DNA of 64,000 nucleotides from an uncultured Clostridia bacterium (GTDB lineage Bacteria > Bacillota > Clostridia > Christensenellales > UBA1242), in the NCBI GenBank assembly GCA_944372335.1, contig CALVYQ010000008.1, positions 1 through 64,000 on the forward strand. The letters are read 5' to 3'. Numbering within the stretch: position 1 is the stretch's first letter; each line of letters starts with the position of its first letter. The notes under the pieces were generated by a model. It had not been told where the DNA came from, did no database searches, and saw only the letters and a program-made list of their open reading frames with translations. The position numbers were made by a program, and so were the translations under genes. Positions 16,752-24,599 of this stretch are shown in pieces.

Positions 16752-17687
16752 ATGAAGATAAGAAATGTTGATTTTGGCGAGAGTCCACTCTTTCTTGCTC
16801 CGATGGCAGGAGTTAGTGATGTTGGATTTAGAGAGCAGGCTGTGAAATTTGGAGCAGATGCCACAGTGACAGAGATGTTATCTACTCGTGCTATGGTGCA
16901 TAATCCTAAGAAAACTAATTTAATGACAATTACCTCTCCTTATGAAAAACTTGTTGTGGCACAAATTTTTGGGCATGAGAGCGAGTTTATGGTTAAGGCG
17001 TTTGAGAGTGAGATCTTAGATAAGTTTCCTGCTATTGATATAAATATGGGCTGTCCGGCACCAAAAATACTTAAAAACGGCGATGGTGGTGCGCTTATGG
17101 ACAGCATTCATCTTGCGGGGCATATCATTGCGACTTGTCGTGATATGACAGATAAGCCTCTATCTGTTAAATTTAGAAAAGGTTATCACTCAGAGAACTA
17201 TCTTGACTTTGCAAAGATGTGTGAAGATAATGGGGCGGACTATGTTGTTTTTCATGCACGTACTGTCGAACAAGGTTATAGTGGTGAGGCAGACTATGAG
17301 GCGATAGCAGAGGTAAAATCTAAACTTCACATTCCTGTAATTGGGAATGGCGATGTTGTCGATCTTGATTCTTATCATAGAATGCTTGAAGCCGGTGTTG
17401 ACGGTGTGATGATAGGGCGTGGTGCACTTGGTTCGCCTTGGATATTTAAAGAGTTAAAAGAAGGACATGCTGTAGAGGTGGACAAATACAGGGCTGTGAA
17501 AGAGCATGTGGAAACGCTTAGAAAGTATTACAACGAAGAATGGCTCACTCTTTACATAAGAAAACACCTTCTTTGGTATGCAAAAGATTTACCATCGGCA
17601 AGCACTGTTCGCATGACACTAGCTACCTGCAAAGATATTGATGCATGTCTTGAAATTTTAAAAGAATGTTTTTCTAAAAATATTTAA
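16752..17687 (+). CDS. dusB: tRNA-dihydrouridine synthase (DusB-type)
   Basis: Dus enzymes use FMN and NADPH to reduce uridines in tRNA. The 311-residue protein begins with FLAPMAGVSDVGFREQ, has the catalytic cysteine in INMGCPAPKI (near residue 100), the FMN-binding VIGNGDV and DGVMIGRGALGSPW blocks, and a short helical C-terminal domain. ATG 16752 is chosen because the promoter's start point lies after the alternative ATG 16707. It appears to be transcribed alone. Confidence 0.95.
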   Translation: MKIRNVDFGESPLFLAPMAGVSDVGFREQAVKFGADATVTEMLSTRAMVHNPKKTNLMTITSPYEKLVVAQIFGHESEFMVKAFESEILDKFPAIDINMGCPAPKILKNGDGGALMDSIHLAGHIIATCRDMTDKPLSVKFRKGYHSENYLDFAKMCEDNGADYVVFHARTVEQGYSGEADYEAIAEVKSKLHIPVIGNGDVVDLDSYHRMLEAGVDGVMIGRGALGSPWIFKELKEGHAVEVDKYRAVKEHVETLRKYYNEEWLTLYIRKHLLWYAKDLPSASTVRMTLATCKDIDACLEILKECFSKNI

Positions 17688-17694
17688 TTTTGTT

Positions 17695-17722
17695 TTGAAA
17701 ATCCTCTGAAAAGTAGTATTAT
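17695..17722 (+). promoter_or_regulatory. promoter of pgk-tpiA
   Basis: TTGAAA (17695-17700), a 16-nt spacer and TATTAT (17717-17722). It begins 8 nt after the dusB stop codon, giving glycolytic genes their own promoter and a leader of only about 15 nt that contains the GGGGGA Shine-Dalgarno site. Confidence 0.6.
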
Positions 17723-17744
17723 ATACTTGCGGGGGATATTTTTT

Positions 17745-18908
17745 ATGAAAAGAACAATTAAAGATTTAAAAAACATACAAGACAAAAGAGTATTACTTAG
17801 ATGTGACTTTAATGTTCCTCTCGATAAATATGGCGATATTTTGGATGCTACCAGAATTACCGCTTCTATTCCAACGATAAAGTATCTCAATGACCAAAAT
17901 TGTAAGCTTATCATCTGCTCGCACTTAGGGCGTCCTAAGGGCTATGATAAGTTTTTGTCACTCTTTCCTGTGGCAGTGTGCCTTATGAAATATTTTCCAA
18001 ACAAGGTGAAATTTTGTCCAAAGGTTGTTGGTGACGAAGTCAAAAGAGATATTGCAAAGATGAAAAGCGGTGATATTTTGGTGCTTGAAAATTTGCGTTT
18101 TGACCCACGTGAAGAAGAAAATGATTTAAGTTTTGTTAAAGAACTTGCATCGTATGCAGATATCTATGTTGATGATGCCTTCGGTGTTGCACATAGAAAA
18201 CACGCATCAAACTATGGAGTTGCCTTAAAACTTCCAAATGCTATCGGCTTTTTGATTGAAAAAGAGCTTAAAGTTTTTGAAGATGCCTTTAAAAATCCTA
18301 AAAAACCGTTTGTGGCTATCTTTGGAGGTGCAAAAGTTAAGGATAAACTCTTGCTTATTAAAAATATAATAGGAAAAGCGGATACTGTGCTTATCGGAGG
18401 AGGCATGGCTTACACTTTCCTACTTGCTGATGGAATAAAAATAGGTAAGTCAATTGTCGATTTAGAACTTGTTGATGAAGCGAAAGATATTTTAGTCGAG
18501 GCACGAAAGGCAAATATGAAAGTTATACTGCCTGTTGACCACGTGGCTTTAAAATATGACCGTGTTGTTAAAACTAATAATCTTGATGCGGATATGGTTG
18601 GACTTGATATTGGCAAGAGGACAATTAAACTTTTTGCTGAAGAGATAAAAAAGGCAGGTCAGATTGTTTGGAATGGGCCTTTAGGTAAATATGAAGATAA
18701 GCGTTTTAGAAAGGGAACGTTTATGGTGGCAAAGGCAGTGGCTAAGAGCTCGGCTTACTCCATTGTTGGCGGTGGAGATAGTGTTGGAGCAATAAACACC
18801 CTCGGCTTTGCAGATAAGATAGATCACCTTTCGACCGGAGGCGGAGCAAGCATGAAACTTATGGAAGGTAAAACATTGCCAGCAATTGAGGTTATCGACA
18901 CTCTTTAA
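17745..18908 (+). CDS. pgk: phosphoglycerate kinase
   Basis: Pgk transfers the acyl phosphate of 1,3-bisphosphoglycerate to ADP in glycolysis. The 387-residue protein has the substrate-binding RCDFNVPLD near residue 19, the arginine-containing SHLGRPKG block, KVKDKLL at the hinge, GPLGKYED, the GGGDSVGAI nucleotide loop and the C-terminal STGGGASMKLMEGKTLP. ATG 17745 follows the GGGGGA Shine-Dalgarno site; a TTG at 17727 overlaps that site and is rejected. tpiA follows in the same transcript. Confidence 0.97.
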   Translation: MKRTIKDLKNIQDKRVLLRCDFNVPLDKYGDILDATRITASIPTIKYLNDQNCKLIICSHLGRPKGYDKFLSLFPVAVCLMKYFPNKVKFCPKVVGDEVKRDIAKMKSGDILVLENLRFDPREEENDLSFVKELASYADIYVDDAFGVAHRKHASNYGVALKLPNAIGFLIEKELKVFEDAFKNPKKPFVAIFGGAKVKDKLLLIKNIIGKADTVLIGGGMAYTFLLADGIKIGKSIVDLELVDEAKDILVEARKANMKVILPVDHVALKYDRVVKTNNLDADMVGLDIGKRTIKLFAEEIKKAGQIVWNGPLGKYEDKRFRKGTFMVAKAVAKSSAYSIVGGGDSVGAINTLGFADKIDHLSTGGGASMKLMEGKTLPAIEVIDTL

Positions 18909-18961
18909 CAACATTTATATTTTACTATGGATAGAAAGATTTAATTTTTTTGAGGAGATTT

Positions 18962-19705
18962 ATGAAAAAAATAATCATTGCCAATTTTAAAATGAACACA
19001 GTGCCAAGCGAGATGAAGGGCTACTGTATGCAACTTGCAACAAAGACAACGGGAAGCAAGAATAAGATCATCATTTGTCCGCCATACACTCATTTTTGCA
19101 TTGCAAAGCAGTTTTTAGACGGCAGTAAGATTGAAATTGGAGCACAAAACGTCTCCGATGTGGAAGCTGGCAAAAATACCGGCGAAATCTCCGCTTCCAT
19201 GCTTAAAGATGCTGGTGTGACATATTGTATTGTTGGACACTCTGAAAGAAGAAGTAAGTTTAAAGAGACGGATAGGCTTATAAATAAAAAAATAAAAATG
19301 GCTCTGTCTCAAGGATTAAAGGTAATACTTTGCATTGGAGAGGATAAGGTAACACGTGAGGCAAAAGAGACAAGTCAATTTGTCAAAAAACAGCTCGATG
19401 ATGCACTTAAAGGACTATATGAAAATGAACTTGAAAGCGTCATAGTTGCGTATGAACCTATTTGGGCAATCGGTACGGGCAAAACTGCAACACTAAAGGA
19501 TATTGAAAAGATGGTTGGTGTGCTTAGAAAGGAAATAGCATATCTATATAATGATAAGACTAAAATCAATATCGTCTATGGTGGAAGTATTGATATAAAC
19601 AACTATAAAAAGATCATCTCTCTTCCATGCCTTGATGGCGTTCTTATTGGCGGAGCTAGTCTTGATGTTGACAACTTCTCAGTTATCGCAAGAGAGAATT
19701 ATTAA
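18962..19705 (+). CDS. tpiA: triosephosphate isomerase
   Basis: TpiA interconverts dihydroxyacetone phosphate and glyceraldehyde 3-phosphate. The 247-residue TIM barrel shows ANFKMN (catalytic Lys near 12), CIVGHSERR (His near 95), the catalytic glutamate in VAYEPIWAIGTGK (near 163) and the YGGSI phosphate loop. The start ATG 18962 is preceded by GAGGAG. It forms a two-gene glycolytic operon with pgk, separated by 53 nt. Confidence 0.97.
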   Translation: MKKIIIANFKMNTVPSEMKGYCMQLATKTTGSKNKIIICPPYTHFCIAKQFLDGSKIEIGAQNVSDVEAGKNTGEISASMLKDAGVTYCIVGHSERRSKFKETDRLINKKIKMALSQGLKVILCIGEDKVTREAKETSQFVKKQLDDALKGLYENELESVIVAYEPIWAIGTGKTATLKDIEKMVGVLRKEIAYLYNDKTKINIVYGGSIDINNYKKIISLPCLDGVLIGGASLDVDNFSVIARENY

Positions 19706-19713
19706 ATTTAATC

Positions 19714-19742
19714 TTGCAAAAGTGGAAAAGATAATGTAAAAT
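19714..19742 (+). promoter_or_regulatory. promoter of dnaX-ybaB-recR
   Basis: TTGCAA (19714-19719), a 17-nt spacer and TAAAAT (19737-19742), 20 nt before the dnaX ATG, with a GTGGAGAG Shine-Dalgarno region between. Confidence 0.65.
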
Positions 19743-19762
19743 AATTTAAAAGTGGAGAGTGT

Positions 19763-20857
19763 ATGGCATTATATCGAACATACAGACCTAAAACCTTTGA
19801 CGAGGTTATTGGACAGGAACATATAACTAAGACTTTGGAAAACCAGATTATGAATGGGCATATCGGCCATGCCTATCTTTTCACCGGCACTCGTGGAACG
19901 GGAAAGACAAGTGTGGCGAAGATTTTTGCTCGTGCCGTCAACTGTTTAAATCCTTTGAATGGCTCACCTTGTGGTAAGTGTGAAAACTGCCTAAAACTTC
20001 AAAATGACAATGATATAAACATTATAGAAATGGACGCTGCTTCCAACAACAAGGTAGATGATATACGTGAGATTCGAGAAAAGGTCAAGTTTATGCCTGT
20101 TGATGTGAAGTATAAGGTGTATATCATCGATGAGGTGCATATGTTGACCGATTCCGCCTTTAACGCACTTTTAAAGACTTTGGAAGAGCCACCTAAGCAC
20201 ATCATCTTTATCTTGGCAACCACAGAAGTGCATAAACTTCCACAGACAATCTTATCCCGTTGTGTTCGCTTTGACTTTAGACTTGTCTCGGTGAAAGACC
20301 TTATGAGGCATTTAAGAAAGATTTTTGAGAATGAGAAGATTGAGTGTGACGAGGAAAGTCTGAAGCTTATTGCAACCGCCGGTGAGGGAAGTGTGAGAGA
20401 TACATTGTCCATCGCCGATTCGATAGCTTCCTATTGTCAGGGAAAGATAACAAAGGAAGAGACATTAAAAATACTTGGCACAACCGACTATTCTTTAAAT
20501 GTTAAGTTTTTTAACTATTTAAAGGATAGAGAAGTTGGCTCAGTGCTGGCATTGATTGACCGCATGGAAAAGGAAGGAAAAAACTTAGCGGTGTTCTCAA
20601 AAGATGTTTCAAAACACGCTAGAAATTTGCTTGTTATCAAAACTTGCGATAATGCAAATGAAATTCTAAACTTGCCAGATGATGTTTTTGAGGCGTTTAA
20701 ACAGCAGGCGGATAGTTTTAATGAAAAAGATTTGATAAGATATATGCAAGTCTTTTCCTCAGCAGAAAATGAACTTAGATACACTCTTTCTGTGAGGCTT
20801 CTGCTTGAAACCACTTGCCTTACAGCAATGATGGGTATGGAAGTAAAAAAAAACTGA
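19763..20857 (+). CDS. dnaX: DNA polymerase III clamp-loader subunit DnaX, short (gamma-like) form
   Basis: DnaX is the ATPase of the clamp loader that places the beta clamp on DNA. The 364-residue zero-frame product contains the whole AAA+ motor: Walker A GTRGTGKTS (about 43-51), a zinc knuckle with four cysteines (CLNPLNGSPCGKCENC), Walker B IIDEVHML, the SRC motif LSRCVRF, sensor II GSVRD, and domain III ending in LSVRLLLETT. It stops at TGA 20855 just after a run of nine A. The conserved C-terminal domain continues in the -1 frame to 21189, so this frame alone gives a gamma-like form. Confidence 0.95.
   Translation: MALYRTYRPKTFDEVIGQEHITKTLENQIMNGHIGHAYLFTGTRGTGKTSVAKIFARAVNCLNPLNGSPCGKCENCLKLQNDNDINIIEMDAASNNKVDDIREIREKVKFMPVDVKYKVYIIDEVHMLTDSAFNALLKTLEEPPKHIIFILATTEVHKLPQTILSRCVRFDFRLVSVKDLMRHLRKIFENEKIECDEESLKLIATAGEGSVRDTLSIADSIASYCQGKITKEETLKILGTTDYSLNVKFFNYLKDREVGSVLALIDRMEKEGKNLAVFSKDVSKHARNLLVIKTCDNANEILNLPDDVFEAFKQQADSFNEKDLIRYMQVFSSAENELRYTLSVRLLLETTCLTAMMGMEVKKN
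20845..20854 (+). promoter_or_regulatory. A9 slippery site: -1 frameshift or transcriptional slippage in dnaX
   Basis: Zero-frame codons are GTA AAA AAA AAC TGA. The heptamer A-AAA-AAC fits the X-XXY-YYZ pattern for -1 ribosomal slippage, and nine consecutive A residues (20845-20853) also allow RNA polymerase slippage. Both give the same full-length frame. I see no convincing downstream pseudoknot. A purine-rich stretch (GGGTATGGAAG) upstream is a weak candidate stimulator. Confidence 0.8.
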
Positions 20858-21189
20858 AAATTGAGCCGGAGATGTCCTCATTATCACCTAAAAATGTTTG
20901 GGGAAAGGTGGTGCTATATTTAAAAGAGCATAAAAAAATTTCGCTATACGTAGCGTGTGGTGATATCACTGATGTTAAAATTGACAACGGCAAATTATTG
21001 ATAAAAGCTTCAGATGACTTTTTGATAACCGTTTTGGAAGATGGAAAAAAGGAACTTGAAAATGCACTTCGCTGGCAGGGATTAAATTTAGAGCTTGAAA
21101 TTGTTAAGTTTAAAAGTGCCAGCCAAATGCGAGATAGAGATGTGTTAAAACTAAAAGAACTCTTTGGTGACAAGCTTGTAATAGAATAA
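20854..21189 (+). CDS. dnaX: DnaX C-terminal (tau-specific) domain in the -1 frame
   Basis: This frame encodes about 111 residues beginning LKIEPEMSSLSPKNVW, a typical Bacillota DnaX C-terminal domain (W..V...LK, then two beta-rich segments). It has no own Shine-Dalgarno site or ATG near its start. Joined to the upstream frame at 20845-20854 it yields a protein of about 475 residues, which I take to be the tau form that contacts polymerase and helicase. A sequencing error in the A run is the main alternative. Confidence 0.8.
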   Translation: MKIEPEMSSLSPKNVWGKVVLYLKEHKKISLYVACGDITDVKIDNGKLLIKASDDFLITVLEDGKKELENALRWQGLNLELEIVKFKSASQMRDRDVLKLKELFGDKLVIE

Positions 21190-21240
21190 AAATAGATGAA
21201 AAATAAATATCCAAACGATATTTGGTAAAAGGAGAGAGAT

Positions 21241-21555
21241 ATGGGATATAATTTTGGAGGTTTTGGCGGTGGAAATATGCAGCAACTTATGCGTCAAGCC
21301 CAGAAGATGCAAGAGGATATGAAGAGAACACGTGAGGAGATAGATAATACTGAGTATTCTTCTCAAGTTGGTGGCGGTATGGTGGAAATCACTATGCTTG
21401 GCAATCGCACGGTTAAAAGTGTCAAGATAAAACAAGAAGTGGTTGACCCAGACGATGTTGAGATGCTTGAAGATTTAATCGTCTCTGCTTGCAATGATTG
21501 TTTAAGAAAAATTCAAGATGATGAAAGGGCAAAATTGCCAAATATAGGAATGTAA
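21241..21555 (+). CDS. ybaB: YbaB/EbfC nucleoid-associated protein
   Basis: This 104-residue DNA-binding dimer family member starts with a glycine-rich segment (YNFGGFGGGNMQQLM), followed by QAQKMQEDMKRTREEI and the conserved GGGMVEITM.GNR..KSVKI core. YbaB proteins coat and bend DNA, and the gene almost always sits between dnaX and recR, as here. AAAGGAGAGAGAT precedes the start. recR begins 1 nt after its stop codon. Confidence 0.95.
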   Translation: MGYNFGGFGGGNMQQLMRQAQKMQEDMKRTREEIDNTEYSSQVGGGMVEITMLGNRTVKSVKIKQEVVDPDDVEMLEDLIVSACNDCLRKIQDDERAKLPNIGM

Positions 21556-21556
21556 G

Positions 21557-22144
21557 ATGTTTGACGAACCAATAGAGAGACTTATTGAATATTTTAGACA
21601 ACTGCCGGGCGTGGGAAAAAAGACGGCTCAACGCTATGCGTTCTATATCATCGAAAACTCACGAGAAAGGGCGGAAAACTTTGCTAAGTCCATAATGGAA
21701 GTTAAAGATAAGGTAAAACTTTGCAAGGAGTGTGGCAATTATTCGACAACTGAAGTTTGTCCTATCTGCCAAAAACGTAACAAGCAGATTATCTGTGTGG
21801 TGCAAGAGCCTAAGGATATCATATCTATGGAAAAGGTAAAGAGTTATGAGGGCGTCTATCACGTTCTTTTTGGCACGATTAGTCCTTTGGAGAACCGTGG
21901 GCCTAATGATATTAAAATTAAAGAACTTTTAGCTCGTATTGAAAAGGATAAGGTCAAAGAGGTTATCATGGCAACCAATCCTGATGTTGAAGGCGATGCC
22001 ACTGCAATGTATATCTCAAAACTTTTAAAACCGCTTGGTGTAAAGGTGACAAGGCTTGCTCAGGGCATTGCTATGGGCAGTGATATTGAATTTACTGACG
22101 AAGTGACGCTAGAGAAAGCGTTGGAACAAAGACAGGAAATATAG
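21557..22144 (+). CDS. recR: recombination mediator RecR
   Basis: RecR works with RecF and RecO to load RecA at single-strand gaps. The 195-residue protein has the helix-hairpin-helix LPGVGKKTAQRYAF (about 16-29), a four-cysteine zinc finger (CKECGNYSTTEVCPIC) and a Toprim domain (CVVQEPKDIISMEK; NPDVEGDATAMYI). It ends exactly at the start of a strong hairpin, whose 5' arm includes the stop codon. Confidence 0.97.
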   Translation: MFDEPIERLIEYFRQLPGVGKKTAQRYAFYIIENSRERAENFAKSIMEVKDKVKLCKECGNYSTTEVCPICQKRNKQIICVVQEPKDIISMEKVKSYEGVYHVLFGTISPLENRGPNDIKIKELLARIEKDKVKEVIMATNPDVEGDATAMYISKLLKPLGVKVTRLAQGIAMGSDIEFTDEVTLEKALEQRQEI

Positions 22145-22305
22145 GCGAAAACTGCGCTTTTACTCATTTTCGAAACAAGTTCGAAAAGTATCGTGTTTAC
22201 GCTTGTTTTCGCCTATTATGCGACCAAGCGAAATCGCATTATGTGATTTCATGAACACATTATTAGGAGTACCCGAAAACGCTCGCTGTTCTTTGAAAAG
22301 AAACA
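22141..22305 (+). other. structured intergenic region of unknown nature after recR
   Basis: A perfect 12-bp stem ATAGGCGAAAAC (22141-22152) / GTTTTCGCCTAT (22205-22216) encloses an inner stem TTTTCGAA/TTCGAAAA (22167-22187). It is followed by ATGCGA/TCGCAT (22218-22239), ATGTG/CACAT (22241-22260) and TTCTTT/AAAGAA (22289-22302). The stretch is visibly richer in CG than the surrounding intergenic DNA and has no meaningful reading frame. It could be a small RNA, an mRNA-end structure or a remnant of a miniature element. Confidence 0.5.
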
Positions 22306-22323
22306 AATAAATTTACAAAGTTT

Positions 22324-22355
22324 AAAAGTCAATTGTTTCTAATTGACTTTTTTTT
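22324..22355 (+). terminator. terminator of the dnaX-ybaB-recR transcript
   Basis: Perfect 11-bp arms AAAAGTCAATT (22324-22334) and AATTGACTTTT (22341-22351) with a 6-nt loop, continuing into a T run. Its 3' arm also supplies the -35 box of the argS promoter. Confidence 0.85.
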
Positions 22356-22371
22356 GCATATTTGCTAAAAT
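22343..22371 (+). promoter_or_regulatory. argS promoter overlapping the upstream terminator
   Basis: TTGACT (22343-22348), a 17-nt spacer and TAAAAT (22366-22371). The -35 box lies in the terminator's 3' arm and the T run forms part of the spacer. Confidence 0.7.
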
Positions 22372-22392
22372 GCCATAGACTAGGAGTTAATA

Positions 22393-24162
22393 ATGGATTT
22401 AAGAAATATACTATCTGCAAAGATTTTAGTGGCACTAAAAAAATTAAATTTACCTGAGGAAAACTTATCCGTTTCCTTTTCTTCACGCCCTGATGTTTGC
22501 GACTTTCAGACAAACTATGCATTAATCACGGCGAAAAAGGTGGGTGAAAATCCAATGGAACTTGCCGAAAGGATAGTTAAAGAGCTTAATAACACTTCAT
22601 ATTCTGCCTTAAAGCCGGGATTTATCAATATAAAAGTGGATAACAGCCTTTTGTCGCAATTTGCTAATGATGTTTTAAAGGATAAAGACTTAGGAATTGA
22701 AAAGGTGGAAAAGCCTAGAAAGATACTTTTAGATTACGGCGGGGCAAATGTTGCAAAAGAGCTTCATGTTGGTCACTTACGCTCTCCAATTATCGGAGAG
22801 GCTCTTAAAAGATTACATAGAGTTTTGGGCGACACAGTGCTTGCTGATACGCATCTTGGCGATTGGGGTATGCAAATGGGGCTCACCATTTTGCAGTTAA
22901 AAGAGGACGGCTATCTTGATGAATTTTTCCGTGCAAATTCTGACTATGAGAGTATTCCTCTTAAAAATATCACGCTTGACACTTTAAATGACGAATATCC
23001 AAAAGCCTCAAAGCGTAAAGATGTCGATGCAAACTTTAAAAAGCTCGCTGATGATTACACACTCTTTATTCAACAAAAACGTGAGCCATACTATACTATC
23101 TATAAAAAGATTAGAGCAATGTCAGTGGAGGAGATAAAGAAAAGTTATTCTCTTTTGAATACCTCTTTTGATTTTTGGTTCGGTGAAAGCGATGCGGAAG
23201 ATTATATTGATGGCACCATTCAAATCTTTATCGACAAAAAGTTAGCTAGAATTAGTGATGGAGCTCTTGTTGTGGATATAGCAAAGGAGGGCGAGCATAT
23301 TCCTATTCCTAAAAAGAGCGAGGACGAGGAGCAACGCTATAAAAATCCTATGCCACCAGCAATACTAAAAAAATATAACGGCGGATATCTATATATCTCA
23401 ACAGAAATTGCCACTATTGCCATGCGTAATAAAATGGATAAGTATGATGAGATTATATATTTAACTGATAATCGCCAAGGCAAGCACTTTGAGCAAGCGT
23501 TTAGGTGTGCAAAACTTGCCGGAATTTCTCCAGAAAATCAAAAACTTACTCATATATCTTTTGGCACAATGAACGGAAAAGACGGAAAGCCGTTTAAAAC
23601 AAGAAGTGGCGAAACGATAAGACTGAAAGACGTTGTCAAACTTCTCGTTGATAAGGCAAGCGAAAAGTTAAAGGCAAACGGTATAGAAAATGATAGAGAG
23701 CTTGCAAGAAAGATAGGTGTTGGTGCGATGAAGTTTGGAGATTTATCAAACATCATCTCAAAGGACTATGTTTTTGATATAGATAAGTTTCTTTCTTTTG
23801 ACGGCAAGACAGGGCCATATATTCAATACACCATCGCACGCATAAACTCCATACTTAATAAGGCGGAAGATGATTTTTCTAAGATTAAAGTGGAGAACGA
23901 TGAAGAAAGAGAGATTATTCTTGCTCTTCAAAAACTTAATTCTTCCTATAAAATCTCCTATGAAGATTATTCTTTAAATCTTATTTGCTCTTCCACTTTC
24001 GACCTTGCAAAAGCCTTTTCAACATATTATAACAACCACAAAATTTTATCAGAAAAGAATGTGGAAAAGAGAAAGAGTATGCTTGCTCTTTGCCTTTTGG
24101 TTAAAAAGGCGTTGTCAAAAGCCCTTGATACTCTTGGAATTGATGTGGTCGAGAAAATGTAG
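22393..24162 (+). CDS. argS: arginyl-tRNA synthetase
   Basis: ArgRS charges tRNA-Arg, two species of which are encoded in this window. The 589-residue class I synthetase has the N-terminal Add-1 domain, the HIGH-like HVGHLRSPIIGEAL near residue 126, and the ArgRS replacement for KMSKS in the KPFKTRSGETIRL block near residue 397. The C-terminal anticodon-binding DALR domain ends the protein. An AGGAG Shine-Dalgarno site precedes ATG 22393, and it is transcribed from its own promoter. Confidence 0.96.
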   Translation: MDLRNILSAKILVALKKLNLPEENLSVSFSSRPDVCDFQTNYALITAKKVGENPMELAERIVKELNNTSYSALKPGFINIKVDNSLLSQFANDVLKDKDLGIEKVEKPRKILLDYGGANVAKELHVGHLRSPIIGEALKRLHRVLGDTVLADTHLGDWGMQMGLTILQLKEDGYLDEFFRANSDYESIPLKNITLDTLNDEYPKASKRKDVDANFKKLADDYTLFIQQKREPYYTIYKKIRAMSVEEIKKSYSLLNTSFDFWFGESDAEDYIDGTIQIFIDKKLARISDGALVVDIAKEGEHIPIPKKSEDEEQRYKNPMPPAILKKYNGGYLYISTEIATIAMRNKMDKYDEIIYLTDNRQGKHFEQAFRCAKLAGISPENQKLTHISFGTMNGKDGKPFKTRSGETIRLKDVVKLLVDKASEKLKANGIENDRELARKIGVGAMKFGDLSNIISKDYVFDIDKFLSFDGKTGPYIQYTIARINSILNKAEDDFSKIKVENDEEREIILALQKLNSSYKISYEDYSLNLICSSTFDLAKAFSTYYNNHKILSEKNVEKRKSMLALCLLVKKALSKALDTLGIDVVEKM

Positions 24163-24285
24163 AAAAGCGAAGAACAAAAATCCGTGAATATATAAATTGA
24201 ATGAAGAGATATGTGAAGATTATTTAAACGAGAAAGTTCATAAAATTACTAGCAAAAAAATATTTGAAAATTTTCTTAAAAAGTA

Positions 24286-24314
24286 TTTACAAATGCAAAA
24301 ATTTATGCTATAGT
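24286..24314 (+). promoter_or_regulatory. promoter of the 41-residue peptide gene
   Basis: TTTACA (24286-24291), a 17-nt spacer and TATAGT (24309-24314), 32 nt before the ATG. Confidence 0.7.
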
Positions 24315-24346
24315 AATAGTGTCCTAGAAATTATGGAGGTAATATT

Positions 24347-24472
24347 ATGAAATTAAATTATGGATTACCAGAAGTTGATGGTAGAGTTACACCAGACCCT
24401 GTTCCTGTTAAAGAAAGAGGGAAAACTTTTACTAGCACCAAAGAAGTAGATAAAGGCGGCTTGGAAAGATAA
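24347..24472 (+). CDS. 41-residue peptide, unknown
   Basis: This short gene encodes a hydrophilic peptide starting MKLNYGLPEVDGRVTPDP and ending DKGGLER. It has its own promoter, a strong GGAGGT Shine-Dalgarno site 6 nt from ATG, and a terminator just downstream, so it is a complete small transcription unit. The peptide has several prolines in its middle, no hydrophobic segment and no cysteine. I recognise no family. It could be a small regulatory protein or a peptide precursor, but no processing or modification gene is next to it. Confidence 0.7.
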   Translation: MKLNYGLPEVDGRVTPDPVPVKERGKTFTSTKEVDKGGLER

Positions 24473-24498
24473 TCGATAATATTAATATTTATGCCAAT

Positions 24499-24530
24499 AA
24501 AAAATATTGCATTTTTTGCAATATTTTTTT
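24499..24530 (+). terminator. terminator of the 41-residue peptide gene
   Basis: AAAAAATATTGCA (24499-24511) and TGCAATATTTTTT pair around a T loop and end in a T tract. Confidence 0.85.
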
Positions 24531-24539
24531 GTTTTTGTT

Positions 24540-24567
24540 TTGAAAATATATTTTTTTATGTTATCAT
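24540..24567 (+). promoter_or_regulatory. promoter of the HicB-like gene
   Basis: TTGAAA (24540-24545), a 16-nt spacer and TATCAT (24562-24567), about 32 nt before the start codon. Confidence 0.5.
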
Positions 24568-24599
24568 ATATATGAAGTATCTTATTTTAGAGGGAGTAT

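Noticed and set aside
20855..20857. TGA read as tryptophan or selenocysteine in dnaX
   Set aside because: The conserved C-terminal domain is in the -1 frame, not in the zero frame after the TGA. Other genes (for example rbgA) end normally with TGA, so the standard code is in use.
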